Origin: Streptosporangiaceae bacterium
GTDB taxonomy: Bacteria; Actinomycetota; Actinomycetes; Streptosporangiales; Streptosporangiaceae
Length of the DNA: 64,000 nt
Assembly (NCBI GenBank): GCA_019245115.1
Contig: JAFARZ010000153.1
Location: 36,227 to 100,226 of the forward strand
Direction: 5' to 3'
The number at the start of each line of letters is the position of its first letter. Position 1 is the first letter of the stretch. The position numbers and the translations under genes are program-made. Positions 1-8,276 of this stretch are shown here, piece by piece. The notes below the pieces were generated by a model that saw only the letters and a list, made by a program, of their open reading frames with translations, searched no databases and was not told the origin of the DNA.

Positions 1-796
1 TGAGCAGGCTAGTCGATTCCCGGGGTGGCAGCGCTGCCGCACGGATCAGGTTGAGGGTAGTCATCAGCTCTGCCACCTGCGGAGAGGATTCTACGATCAT
101 GCCCCCGCCCTTGCACTCGGTATATGCGACGGAGCGTTCATCAGCAAAATCGAACACCGATATGGGACCATCCGAGCCGGGGTGATCGCTGGCGATGAAC
201 GGTAGAACCTGGATCACGACATCCGGCGTCCGAGATACCGCGATGAGCTTGTCTAGCTGCTCAGCCATGACCGCGCGGCTACCGATCACATGCCGAAGCG
301 CACCCTCATGCAGGACGGACCACAGCATCGGGGGGTTGTCGCGGGTCAGTATCCGCTGGCGTTCCATCCGTCCGTTGACCTTACGGTCAAGTGCGTCGGG
401 ACCGAGTCGAGGCTTTCCCGCGCTGATCACCGCGCGTGCGTAGTCCTCCGTCTGGAGCAAGCCAGGAACAACCCGCAGTTCCCACTCATGGATACGGACA
501 GCGCGCGTCTCGAAGTCGATTACCGGCGCGAAGTACGAAGGCCACGCCTCACGGGAGATCAGCTCATGCAACGCCGCGAACGTGCCCGGCAGGTCGAACG
601 CTTCGTCACACCTTATGGCGAAGTCGAGTGTGGGGGTCTTGTTCGTCGTTTCCACGCCACTTACCAGGGAGTCAGAACAGAGAAGCTTGTCGGCTAGTTC
701 TACCTGGGACCAGCCGGAACGCTTCCGCCATGCTTTGAGCTGTCCCGCAAACTTCGCTAGTGCCGATGCCTTGACCGCCGGCGTGCTGTCTTCCAC
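1..796 (-). CDS. XRE-family regulator with C-terminal DUF5753 domain (3' end outside window)
   Basis: A DNA-binding regulator of the large actinobacterial helix-turn-helix plus DUF5753 family. Reading the minus strand from a GTG at 796 (an in-frame TAG lies shortly upstream) gives an N-terminal HTH (residues about 10-65, with WRKRSGWSQVELADKL) followed by the DUF5753 hallmarks WELRVVPGLLQTEDYARA, RMERQRILT, VLHEGALRHVIG and VIQVLPF. The frame stays open to base 1, so the last few residues are missing. No ATG is near the start, so GTG is inferred. Family members usually sit beside a small partner gene and act in developmental or stress control; here small genes lie divergently upstream. The family call is firm; the target is unknown. 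Confidence 0.88.
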   Translation of the reverse strand, partial: MEDSTPAVKASALAKFAGQLKAWRKRSGWSQVELADKLLCSDSLVSGVETTNKTPTLDFAIRCDEAFDLPGTFAALHELISREAWPSYFAPVIDFETRAVRIHEWELRVVPGLLQTEDYARAVISAGKPRLGPDALDRKVNGRMERQRILTRDNPPMLWSVLHEGALRHVIGSRAVMAEQLDKLIAVSRTPDVVIQVLPFIASDHPGSDGPISVFDFADERSVAYTECKGGGMIVESSPQVAELMTTLNLIRAAALPPRESTSLL

Positions 797-1005
797 CCGG
801 TCAAGCCTAATTCCACCAGGGTTTACGAACTAGCACTTTCCGCGCGTGGCTGTAGCTGCAATGCCTCTCACCTGGCACGGTGACTACACGGGATCTTGAA
901 CCGGGCGGTAACTATCTGGTCCGCCGGCCTGGACCTGGGTTGTGACAACCCCCGATTCTTGGTCCCACCCATCAGACGACGAACGCCTTGGGAGGGGCGC
1001 TGACC

Positions 1006-1212
1006 GTGGCGACAAACGAACTAGATCTACTCAGCATCGAAGAACTGACCGAAGCGCGAGCACGCGCAACCAAGCTCATGTCAACCGGCGCGCTCAACCG
1101 GCACGTGACCTCTCACCTGGTCGAGCTGCTCGACAACATCGACAAAGCCGTGGCGCGCAAGCATGAGGCTGCCAGGTTCACCAGCCTTCAGCCGGAACCG
1201 GAACCGGCCTGA
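1006..1212 (+). CDS. Small helical protein, first gene of a three-gene cassette
   Basis: A 68-residue protein I cannot assign to a family. GTG at 1006 is chosen because GGAGGGG (991-997) sits at ideal distance; a TTG at 988 in the same frame overlaps that ribosome-binding site and is less likely. The sequence is charged and looks largely alpha-helical (LSIEELTEARARATKLM, HLVELLDNIDKAVARKHEAA), with a Pro/Glu tail. No signal peptide or membrane segment. Its stop is 1 bp from the next start, so the two are probably translationally coupled. Divergence from the XRE/DUF5753 gene suggests control by it; that is inference. Confidence 0.6.
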   Translation: MATNELDLLSIEELTEARARATKLMSTGALNRHVTSHLVELLDNIDKAVARKHEAARFTSLQPEPEPA

Positions 1213-1213
1213 C

Positions 1214-1414
1214 ATGCCAAACCTGGGGGGACTGTCAGCCACGGATCTGGATCACGTCGAAGTAGCCGCTGATCTGCTCCTGGCCATGCACGAGCGATTC
1301 GAGATCCTTGACCCTGAACTAGCCGTCAAGCTGTCCACGCTCGTGGCCGACGTTCACGCCGCTAAGGAAGACCAGGAGCGTGCGCGACGCCGCTCGAAAC
1401 CCGATCGCATGTGA
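1214..1414 (+). CDS. Small helical protein, second gene of the cassette
   Basis: A 66-residue protein of unknown function starting at ATG 1214, one base after the preceding stop. A longer frame open from 1163 would overlap the first gene and is not needed. The sequence is amphipathic and helical (LDHVEVAADLLLAMHERFE, LVADVHAAKEDQERARRR) with a basic C-terminus. Size and style resemble its upstream neighbour. It is followed after 14 bases by a third tiny frame with a strong ribosome-binding site. It could be a partner or effector protein for the divergent regulator, but no domain is recognised. Confidence 0.6.
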   Translation: MPNLGGLSATDLDHVEVAADLLLAMHERFEILDPELAVKLSTLVADVHAAKEDQERARRRSKPDRM

Positions 1415-1428
1415 GGGGAGGTAACCCC

Positions 1429-1521
1429 ATGATCCATTTCTCTTTCGATCCACCGGACAGCGACGACGAGACCGAAGATGACAACGTAATAGACGGTGGC
1501 TGGGGCGAATCAATCGGCTGA
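1429..1521 (+). CDS. 30-residue acidic peptide
   Basis: A tiny frame of 30 codons starting at ATG 1429 and ending in TGA at 1519-1521. It is supported by an unusually good ribosome-binding site, GGGGAGG (1415-1421), and by its place 14 bases after the preceding small gene. The peptide begins MIHFSFDPPDSDDETEDD and ends in Gly/Trp-rich GGWGESIG: strongly acidic, no Cys, no leader-type hydrophobic segment. It could be a small regulatory peptide or a precursor peptide, but no modifying enzyme is visible nearby. It may also be a fortuitous frame. Confidence 0.4.
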   Translation: MIHFSFDPPDSDDETEDDNVIDGGWGESIG

Positions 1522-1594
1522 CGACTCCCCTGGCGACGGAGAATAAGGCCCACCGCGTCCGCCACCTTGGAGGGGAGGACGACGCGGCGGGACC

Positions 1595-1646
1595 GCAACC
1601 CCGGTAGTTCTGGAGGCTCCAGATTTCCGCCAGCTACCGGGGTTGC
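1595..1646. repeat. Nested inverted repeat after the small-gene cassette
   Basis: A perfect 13-bp inverted repeat (gcaaccccggtag at 1595-1607 and its complement at 1634-1646) encloses a second small hairpin (tctgga/tccaga, near 1609-1623). It lies 74 bases after the last small gene and fits a factor-independent terminator of the GC-rich, U-less actinobacterial kind. A boundary mark of the adjacent HNH remnant is an alternative. Confidence 0.5.
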
Positions 1647-1750
1647 TCCGTGTTCTGACAGCCAGCGCCGTCTGCACCATGGCTACCGTTGCTGTTATGG
1701 ACACCGACCACCCTCTGTAGCAAACTCGACCATGCACGTATTCCGCCTAG

Positions 1751-2101
1751 TTGACCTGGGCAAACGGGCTGACGACGAATCTGCAATCTGAATGTTATGA
1801 CGACGATATCCCGTGGTGGATCCGCCGCGCCGTGCACACCCGGGACCAGAAGTGCCGATGGCCGACCGGATGCGGACAGCCGACCTGGGCGACCGAGCCG
1901 CACCACGTCACCCACCGCGCGGACCACGGCCCGACCGCTGTCGAAAACTTGTATGATTTGTGCTATTACCATCATCATATCCTGGTCCACCAGAAAGGGT
2001 GGACGATCAAGACCCGGCCCGACGGCACCCTGGAGGCCCGGTCCCCGGACGGAAGGGTATTCACCGAGCACACCCGCCCGCCGCCACGCCCTCCGGGATG
2101 A
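1751..2101 (+). pseudogene. HNH endonuclease C-terminal fragment
   Basis: From about 1799 the frame encodes a recognisable HNH domain of the kind that ends DUF222 proteins: PWWIRRAVHTRDQKCRWPTG, then the Cys pair, EPHHVTHRADHGPT, NLYDLCYYHHHILVH and a GWTI tail. Intact family members carry several hundred N-terminal residues (DUF222) that are absent here; the 15 codons before the HNH part show no similarity to them, and no ribosome-binding site is evident. These proteins are often multicopy in actinobacterial genomes and prone to decay. I read this as a 5'-truncated remnant rather than a functional free-standing nuclease. The rest of 1647-2207 shows nothing else I can support. Confidence 0.65.
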
Positions 2102-2207
2102 CCCGCCCCGGTGCGGCCGGGATGCACAACCGTAAAACTTATAAGCACCGGATAGCCGTCAGCCAGCGGATCACTGACCGTGGGCCAGTCGGTTATCCGG
2201 TGCTGCC

Positions 2208-3890
2208 TTGTGCGGGCAACTACGCTTGGCGATCGTGGGGACGCGTGCTCCTGTTGCCCTTCCCGGCGCTGACCGGTCCGGTGCGAAGAGTGGTCCCGCG
2301 CTCGCGACGCCCCGGATCGCCAAAGCGGTGAGCTTGACGCTGGCTGTCGCCCTGCTCTTGTTTCTGTACTGGCGGCAGTCCTCGTCGGCACCCACCAACG
2401 CGGATGGGGCATCGAACGCGTTGCAGGCCTGGGACATGCTGCACGGCAACGTGCTACTGCATGGCTGGCACCTGTCCGACGTGTCGTTCTACACGACCGA
2501 GGTGCCGCAGTACGCCGTGATCGAGGCCTTCACCGGGCTGGGGCCGTGGGTGGTGCACGTGGCAGCGGCGATGACCTACACCCTGCTCGTTGTCCTGGCC
2601 GCGATCCTGGCCAAGGGCCGCGCGGGCGGACGGGAAGGCCTCACCCGAGCCCTGCTGGCGGCCGGCCTTATCGTGGCGCCCCAGCTCAGCGCCACCTCTA
2701 CCCTCTTGCTGGGCCCTGATCACACCGGAACAGCCGTCCCGCTGCTGGTGGCGTGGCTCATCGTCGACGTCTCACCTCGACGATGGTTCGTGCCGGTCGC
2801 GGTATCCCTGATCCTGGCCTGGGCGCTGGTAGCCGATTCACTCGTTCTCGTCACCGGGATAGCGCCGCTCGCCGCGGCCTGCCTGCTGCGTGCTGGCGTG
2901 GGCTGGCGGAAAGACCGGGCCTCCGCCAGGTTTGAGCTGTCCCTGGCCACGGCGGCGGTCGCGGCGGCCGGGCTCGGCTGGACTATAGAGCGGACCCTCG
3001 GCGCGGCGGGCGGGTATGCGGTGTCGCCGGTTTCGACCAGGACCGTGACCGTGGGTCAGCTGCCCCACACGGCCTGGGTGATGGCCCGGGCAGCTCTGGA
3101 GGTCTTCGGGGCGAACGTGTTCAGCGCTGGCGGCCCGATTACCTTCTCGTTCGTCGCGCTGCACTTGGCTGGCGCGGCGCTGGTGGTCGTCGCCCTGACG
3201 ACCGGGATGGTCCGGTTCTTCCGTGCGGCTGACGTTGTCATCCCGGTACTGGTGCTGGCGATCGTGTTCAACTTGGCCGTTTACACGGTCAGCCGCCAAG
3301 GACTGGACATCGCGACCACCCGTGAGATCACGGCGGTGATGCCGTTCGGCGCCGCGCTGGCCGGCCGGACCCTCGCCGCCCCGCTCCTGGCCGATCCGGT
3401 GCTCCGGCTGCGGCTGGTGCCGCCGCTCGTACTGATCGGATGCGGCTATCTCGCCACCCTCGGCTACGCGGCGGCGCTGCCGTCAGCGCCAGCGGCCAAC
3501 CAGCGGCTTGCCACCTGGCTGACCGCCCGTCACCTCGATGACGGACTGGCCGGGTACTGGCAGGCCAACAGCACCACCCTCGACACGTCCGGCCGGGTCC
3601 GGGTCAGTTTCGTCCAGGCGAGCAACGGACGGCTGGTGCCAGGTGGCTGGGAAACCGTGGCGACGGCTTATGATCCGGCTCGGCACAACGCACGCTTCCT
3701 CGCCGTCAAGGATGCGACGGTTACCCCGGACGTGCTTGCCGCGGCCATGAAAACCTTCGGGGCGCCGGTACATACCTACCACTACGACGGCTACACCATC
3801 TTCGTCTGGAACACCAACCTGCTAGTCCGCCTCACGGGTGTCGTATCGGCGGGTCCGCTTGGTCGCGCTCCGGCTGCGTTTGGCGGCTAG
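2208..3890 (+). CDS. Polytopic membrane protein, possible GT-C type glycosyltransferase
   Basis: A protein of up to 560 residues with about ten hydrophobic segments between residues 38 and 430 and a soluble C-terminal part (about 435-560). The arrangement, and an acidic stretch after the first membrane segment (WHLSDVSFYTTE), resemble GT-C lipid-linked sugar transferases, but I see no family-defining motif, so the function is a guess. The start is uncertain: TTG 2208 gives the longest form, GTG 2235 and GTG near 2329 are alternatives, none with a convincing ribosome-binding site. Its last 23 codons overlap, tail to tail, the end of the opposite-strand gene. Confidence 0.7.
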   Translation: MCGQLRLAIVGTRAPVALPGADRSGAKSGPALATPRIAKAVSLTLAVALLLFLYWRQSSSAPTNADGASNALQAWDMLHGNVLLHGWHLSDVSFYTTEVPQYAVIEAFTGLGPWVVHVAAAMTYTLLVVLAAILAKGRAGGREGLTRALLAAGLIVAPQLSATSTLLLGPDHTGTAVPLLVAWLIVDVSPRRWFVPVAVSLILAWALVADSLVLVTGIAPLAAACLLRAGVGWRKDRASARFELSLATAAVAAAGLGWTIERTLGAAGGYAVSPVSTRTVTVGQLPHTAWVMARAALEVFGANVFSAGGPITFSFVALHLAGAALVVVALTTGMVRFFRAADVVIPVLVLAIVFNLAVYTVSRQGLDIATTREITAVMPFGAALAGRTLAAPLLADPVLRLRLVPPLVLIGCGYLATLGYAAALPSAPAANQRLATWLTARHLDDGLAGYWQANSTTLDTSGRVRVSFVQASNGRLVPGGWETVATAYDPARHNARFLAVKDATVTPDVLAAAMKTFGAPVHTYHYDGYTIFVWNTNLLVRLTGVVSAGPLGRAPAAFGG

Positions 3891-4250
3891 CCGCCGCTCG
3901 TTCGCGGCCCGGCTGGGACGAGTCGGGATGCGCGGCCGCTGCGGCGGTGCGACCGCGTCGCGGAGCAGCGCGGCGAGGCGAGCGCGGGCCGCTTGGCGGT
4001 TGGCGAGCTGACTGCGCTGCTCGGAGGCGGTCAAGGTCAGCACTCCGTTGGACAGGCGGCCGGCCAGGCGCTGGAGGACCCGGGCCTTCGCCCAGTCCGG
4101 CAGCGAGGGCGAATTCGCCACGTCAAACGACAGTTCGACGCGGCTGTCAGTGGTGTTGACGGACTGTCCCCCGGGTCCGGACGATCGGGAGAATCGCTCG
4201 TGCAGCTCACCGTCCGGGATCACCACGCACCCGTTCACCCTCAGCTCCAT
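3822..4250 (-). CDS. arfB: ArfB-type ribosome-rescue hydrolase module, possibly still translated separately
   Basis: From the internal ATG at 4250 the frame encodes 142 residues, the normal full length of ArfB, which hydrolyses peptidyl-tRNA on stalled ribosomes. Visible are the N-terminal VVIPDGELHERFSRSSG, the catalytic GGQ at residues 27-29 of the module, SRVELSFDV, and the Arg/Lys-rich C-terminal tail that enters the mRNA channel. GGAGG lies only one base from this ATG, too close for efficient initiation, so it may be made mostly as part of the fusion. This entry overlaps the fusion entry on purpose. Confidence 0.65.
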   Translation of the reverse strand: MELRVNGCVVIPDGELHERFSRSSGPGGQSVNTTDSRVELSFDVANSPSLPDWAKARVLQRLAGRLSNGVLTLTASEQRSQLANRQAARARLAALLRDAVAPPQRPRIPTRPSRAANERRLAAKRSRSATKRTRRYDTREAD

Positions 4251-5585
4251 GCCTCCGACGTTATCCGGAGCTCCCCTACCGGAGTTATCCGGAGCTCCCC
4301 TACCGGGGCGATCCGGAGTTCTCCCCCTCGTCGTCTGGAGTGCCGTGCCTGTCCAGTTGCCGCTGGCGGCGCCGGACAACCACAACCAGCAGCCGATGCC
4401 GATCGGATAGCCGAAATATCCCCAGCGAGTGGCCGGTGCGAGGACGAACAGCATGGTGAGGGTGAGGGCCAGGTACCCGGCGGCCGATACCGCCGACCGC
4501 GGCGGCCGGATCACAAGCGCGACACAGATGCCGACCGCTCCGGCCGCCATCAATGCGATCACCGCCGTGTGGCCTGCCGAGCCGGTCGCCGCGATCAGAT
4601 GGCCCGGCAGCGGGCTGGCGGCCGGTGAGTGTGCCTTGGTCAGGCCGAGCGGAAACGCGATCGTGTTCTCGATCAGGTCGCGGGGCTGGATGACGAGGAA
4701 CGGGCCGACCACCACCGCGAGCACCCCGGCGGCAGCCGCCGCGAACCTCCCAGCCGCGAACCTTCCGGCCGCGAACCTCCCAGCGGCCCCCCGGCCGTCC
4801 CGGGCGAGGAACAGGACTCCCACGATGAGCAGCGCCGGCCAGGCGGTGGCCTTCAGCGCGGCGGCGGCGCCGAGCACCAGGCCCGCCGCGACCGGACGAT
4901 CCCGCACTGTACGATCATGATCCCGCACCGCCAGGGCCAGCCCGAGGCAGATGAGCCCGATCACCGGAAGGTCGTTGCCGCTGACCGTGAGCGGGAAGGC
5001 TATCAACGGCGAGCTCGCCAGAATCGCGGTGCGCCGGACCGCACCGGTCGCTCCCGCCACCCGAAGCGCGGCCCAGAACAGCACGACGAACGCCAGTCCG
5101 TCCCACACCCTGGGATCCGTGGCCACGCCACCGCCGAACAGCGCCTGCGGCAGCCCGAACAGCGTCATGCCCGGCAGGTACGGGTTGTATCCGTTGACGT
5201 TGCCGCCGAGCTGACCCGCGGACTCATAGGGCCTGCCGTGGTGAACCAGTTGCTGAGCCGAATGCGCTACCACGCCGACCTCGGGCATGCCCTGGCCGAT
5301 GGCGGCCAGCCAGCACAGCGGACCGATCAGGGCGCCGGCCACAACTATGGCCAGCGCGAGGTCACGCTGCACCAGCAGGCGCCGCCACCGGATCCACCGC
5401 CACCGGAGCCGGGTAAGGCAGACCAGCGCGGCGCACCCGTACGCGACCGCGGCACAGGCTGCCCACCGCCGGTGCAGCGGCTGCGTACTGATCGCCACCA
5501 CCGCCAGGCTGAACGCGCAGCACCCGCCGTAGGCCAGTGCCGGCCACAACCCAGCGAACCGCCCCGCAATACCCCGTATGTTCAC
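3822..5585 (-). CDS. GT87/DUF2029-like membrane protein fused in frame to an ArfB-type peptidyl-tRNA hydrolase
   Basis: One uninterrupted 587-codon frame. Residues 1 to about 420 are a polytopic membrane protein like the mannosyltransferase-type DUF2029/GT87 family, with the loop HHGRPYES and GYNPYLPG also seen in the protein at 39271-40614. Residues 446-587 are a complete ArfB/YaeJ-type release factor with SSGPGGQSVNTTDSRVEL and a basic Arg/Lys-rich tail. The two are joined by a linker made of repeated GRGAPDN units. Such a fusion is not a known architecture to me; loss of a stop codon through expansion of the repeat is the simplest explanation. A FAAGR triple repeat lies near residues 265-285. 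The gene overlaps the convergent gene by 69 bp. Confidence 0.7.
   Translation of the reverse strand: MNIRGIAGRFAGLWPALAYGGCCAFSLAVVAISTQPLHRRWAACAAVAYGCAALVCLTRLRWRWIRWRRLLVQRDLALAIVVAGALIGPLCWLAAIGQGMPEVGVVAHSAQQLVHHGRPYESAGQLGGNVNGYNPYLPGMTLFGLPQALFGGGVATDPRVWDGLAFVVLFWAALRVAGATGAVRRTAILASSPLIAFPLTVSGNDLPVIGLICLGLALAVRDHDRTVRDRPVAAGLVLGAAAALKATAWPALLIVGVLFLARDGRGAAGRFAAGRFAAGRFAAAAAGVLAVVVGPFLVIQPRDLIENTIAFPLGLTKAHSPAASPLPGHLIAATGSAGHTAVIALMAAGAVGICVALVIRPPRSAVSAAGYLALTLTMLFVLAPATRWGYFGYPIGIGCWLWLSGAASGNWTGTALQTTRGRTPDRPGRGAPDNSGRGAPDNVGGMELRVNGCVVIPDGELHERFSRSSGPGGQSVNTTDSRVELSFDVANSPSLPDWAKARVLQRLAGRLSNGVLTLTASEQRSQLANRQAARARLAALLRDAVAPPQRPRIPTRPSRAANERRLAAKRSRSATKRTRRYDTREAD
4261..4332. 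repeat. 24-bp tandem repeat at the glycosyltransferase-ArfB junction
   Basis: Two nearly identical 24-bp units (4261-4284 and 4285-4308, one difference) and a third degenerate unit from 4309. Unit length is a multiple of three, so copy changes keep the frame. They encode the GRGAPDN linker exactly where the membrane protein meets the ArfB module. Confidence 0.85.
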
Positions 5586-5737
5586 AAACCGACGCTAGCC
5601 ACCCGGGTCGGGCCGACGCGTCACCCCGGAAGCTGGTCTTGATGACATCCTTGCGGGTGGCATGTCACCCGCACGGATGAGAACGCCTCCCTCGCGTGGC
5701 CGATTACCGCCTCGCCACGGCCGCGTATGGTCAGGTC

Positions 5738-6895
5738 ATGGACATCGCGTGGCGGCCGCGAGCCCGCCTTGCCCCGGCGAAGAGCCTCTCCGCCGATCTC
5801 GTGCTCGCCGTCGGCCTGGTCTTCGCGTTCTCCGAACCCGGCTTGGACCCTTACCACCATGACGGCGGCACGCTGTGGGCGGCGATCGGCGTGATCGGCC
5901 CGGCGGCGCTGGCCTGGCGGCGAACGTCGCCCCGCATCGTGTGGCTGATCGCGACCGTCGTGAGCACGTGGCTGCTGGTGACCCGGCGCGGCCCGGACTG
6001 GGGCGGGCTGAGCCCGCTGGTGCTGATCCCGGCCCCGCTCGTCGCCCTTCATGGTGTCACCAGCTACGGCCTCACCAGCCAGGCAGACAGGCTCCGCGGT
6101 CAGGTAGCGGCGGCACTCACCCTCATCGCGCTGGAAGCCGGCCTGCTGTCGCATCCCGCCCGCCCGGAAGCGGTGGTCACGATAGCGGCTCTGGTGGTGG
6201 GCGCGTGGGCGGCCGGAGCGGGCGCCTCAGCCAGGATCAGGGCGCTCGAGGCCGAACGCACAGCCCGCGACCTGCGTGCCGCGACCGAGGAACGCGCCCG
6301 GATCGCACGCGAACTGCATGACATCCTCGCTCATCACGTCAGCGTGATCAGCCTTCAGGCTGGCACGGCCCGGCTGCTGGCCGAATCCGGCGCGCCGGCC
6401 GAGGTCGGGCTGCTGGCCGGGATCGAGACCGCCAGCCGCCAGGCGATGACGGAACTCCGGCACGCCCTCGGCGTTATCAGGCACACGCCGGGCGGCGCCG
6501 AGCCGCCGTCCGGCCTGGCCCGGCTCCCCGAACTCGCGAGGGCATCCGGACTCGCGGTGGCACTCGACGAGAAACCCGGCGAGACAGCCGGCCCGCTGCC
6601 CGGCGCGGTGGACCTGACCGCCTACCGGATCATCCAGGAGAGCCTTACCAACGTGCTACGGCACTCCGCGGCCCGGTCCGCCCGGGTCACGATCAAACGG
6701 CACGCCGGCGCGCTGCGCATCGCCGTGACCGATGACGGACCGACCCGGGCCGCCATCCGGGAGCCGGGAGCCGGACGGGGGCTGGCCGGCCTGCGCGAGC
6801 GGGTGGCCGCGCTCGGCGGTACGTTCAGGGCGGCCCCGCTAGCCGCCGGCTTCGAGGTGTCCGCCACCCTGCCCGTCGAAGAGATTGGCCAGTGA
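5738..6895 (+). CDS. NarL-type sensor histidine kinase
   Basis: A membrane-bound histidine kinase of the HisKA_3 class. Four or five hydrophobic segments (about residues 20-150) are followed by the phosphoacceptor motif ARELHDILAHHVSVI with His at residue 194, then an HATPase_c region with IIQESLTNVLRHS, VTDDGPT and GRGLAGLRERV. ATG 5738 is preferred; a GTG at 5696 would add 14 residues. The stop overlaps the response-regulator start by 4 bp (GTGA), so the pair is one operon. The signal is unknown; the short extracytoplasmic loops suggest a membrane or cell-envelope cue. Confidence 0.9.
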   Translation: MDIAWRPRARLAPAKSLSADLVLAVGLVFAFSEPGLDPYHHDGGTLWAAIGVIGPAALAWRRTSPRIVWLIATVVSTWLLVTRRGPDWGGLSPLVLIPAPLVALHGVTSYGLTSQADRLRGQVAAALTLIALEAGLLSHPARPEAVVTIAALVVGAWAAGAGASARIRALEAERTARDLRAATEERARIARELHDILAHHVSVISLQAGTARLLAESGAPAEVGLLAGIETASRQAMTELRHALGVIRHTPGGAEPPSGLARLPELARASGLAVALDEKPGETAGPLPGAVDLTAYRIIQESLTNVLRHSAARSARVTIKRHAGALRIAVTDDGPTRAAIREPGAGRGLAGLRERVAALGGTFRAAPLAAGFEVSATLPVEEIGQ

Positions 6896-7548
6896 CGATC
6901 AAGGTCCTGGTGGCCGACGATCAGCCACTGATCCGGGCCGGGTTGCGGACCCTCCTCGGCACCCAGGAAGGCATCGAGGTGGTCGGCGAGGCGGCAACCG
7001 GCGCGGCCGCGGTCGCGGAGTCCGCGCGGCTGGCGCCCGACGTTGTGGTCATGGACATCCGGATGCCGGGCACGGACGGCATCGCGGCCACCGCGCAGGT
7101 GATCCGCCAGCCGGCGAGACCGCGTGTGCTGGTGCTCACCACCTACGACACCGACGAGTATGTCTTCGACGCGCTGGCGGCCGGCGCGAGCGGGTTCCTG
7201 CTCAAGGACGCGCGGCCGGAGGACCTGATCGACGGCGTGCGCCTGGTCGCCGCGGGCGACGCGCTGCTGGCTCCGGCGGTCACCAGACGGCTCATCAGCC
7301 TGTTCGTGACCGGTGCGCATACCCGCGTCTCCCGGCACGATGAGCACCTGGACGCGCTCACCGAACGCGAACGGGAGGTCCTCGGCCTGGTCGCGAAGGG
7401 AATGTCAAACGCGGAGATCGGCACCGCGCTACATGTCTCGGAGAACACGGTGAAGACGCACGTCGCGCACCTGCTCGCCAAGCTGGAGCTACGCGACCGG
7501 GTGCACGCGGTGATTTTCGCCTACGAGTCGGGCCTGCAGCGAGCTTAG
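6892..7548 (+). CDS. NarL/LuxR-family response regulator
   Basis: 218 residues. The N-terminal receiver domain has the acidic pocket VADDQ, phosphorylated Asp at residue 55 in VMDIRMPGTDG, Thr in LTTYDTDEYV and Lys in LLKDARPEDL. The C-terminal LuxR-type HTH contains LTEREREVLGLVAKGMSNAEI and VSENTVKTHVAHLLAKL. GTG start overlaps the kinase stop by 4 bp. It ends 14 bp from the end of convergent hemQ, so the target genes are not identified by position. Confidence 0.93.
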   Translation: MTIKVLVADDQPLIRAGLRTLLGTQEGIEVVGEAATGAAAVAESARLAPDVVVMDIRMPGTDGIAATAQVIRQPARPRVLVLTTYDTDEYVFDALAAGASGFLLKDARPEDLIDGVRLVAAGDALLAPAVTRRLISLFVTGAHTRVSRHDEHLDALTEREREVLGLVAKGMSNAEIGTALHVSENTVKTHVAHLLAKLELRDRVHAVIFAYESGLQRA

Positions 7549-7562
7549 GCCAGCCCAAGACT

Positions 7563-8255
7563 TTAGGCCAACGCCGCGACAAGCTCCTCGACGGGCTTGC
7601 GCCGCCCGGTGTAGAACGGGATCTCCACCCGGGTGTGCCGCCGCGCGACGGCGCCGCGCAGATGCCGCATGAGGTCCACGATCCGGTGCAGCTCGTCCGC
7701 TTCGAAGGCGAGAATCCACTCGTAGTCGTTGAGCGAGAAGCACGCGACCGTGTTGGCCCGGACGTCGGGGTAGTCCCGCGCCATCATGCCGTGCTCGCTG
7801 AGCATCTTGCGCCGCTCGTCCGGGTCAAGCAGGTACCACTCGTATGACCTGACGAACGGGTAGACGCTCACGTAGGCCCGCGGCTCCTCGTCGGCGAGGA
7901 AGGCGGGGATGTGTCCCTTGTTGAACTCGGCCGGGCGGTGCAGCGCCATCACCGACCAGACCGGCGAACTGGCCCGGCCCAGCCTGGTCCGGCGGAATCG
8001 CGCGTAGGTCTCCTGCAGGTCGTCCGGCGTCGGCGCGATCCACCAGAACATGTAGTCGGCGTCCGCTCGCAGGCCCTGCACGTCGTAGCAGCCCCGGGTG
8101 ACGACGCCCTTGCCCGCCTCGGCCTCCATCAGCTCGGATACCTCGGCGGCGACTGTGTCCCGGTCGCCGAAGCCAGGCTCGGATACCCGGAACACCGACC
8201 ACATGGTGTACCGGATCAGCTCGTTCAGTTCGCGTGCGCGCGGTTTCCCCTCCAT
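7563..8255 (-). CDS. hemQ: Coproheme decarboxylase (chlorite-dismutase family)
   Basis: 230 residues, usual length. Converts coproheme III to heme b with peroxide in the last step of the actinobacterial/firmicute heme pathway. Seen: MWSVFRV near the N-terminus, [30 protein letters not shown] (its Tyr is the likely catalytic residue) and [10 protein letters not shown] with His155 as the probable proximal heme ligand. It sits 21 bp after hemY on the same strand, so they are probably co-transcribed. The usual third neighbour, hemE, is about 11 kb away. Confidence 0.95.
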   Translation of the reverse strand: MEGKPRARELNELIRYTMWSVFRVSEPGFGDRDTVAAEVSELMEAEAGKGVVTRGCYDVQGLRADADYMFWWIAPTPDDLQETYARFRRTRLGRASSPVWSVMALHRPAEFNKGHIPAFLADEEPRAYVSVYPFVRSYEWYLLDPDERRKMLSEHGMMARDYPDVRANTVACFSLNDYEWILAFEADELHRIVDLMRHLRGAVARRHTRVEIPFYTGRRKPVEELVAALA

Positions 8256-8276
8256 CGTTCCAATCTAGCCGCCTGG

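Noticed and set aside
4629..5642. 337-codon frame opposite the fusion protein
   Set aside because: Arg/Gln/Glu-rich antisense sequence without membrane or domain features.
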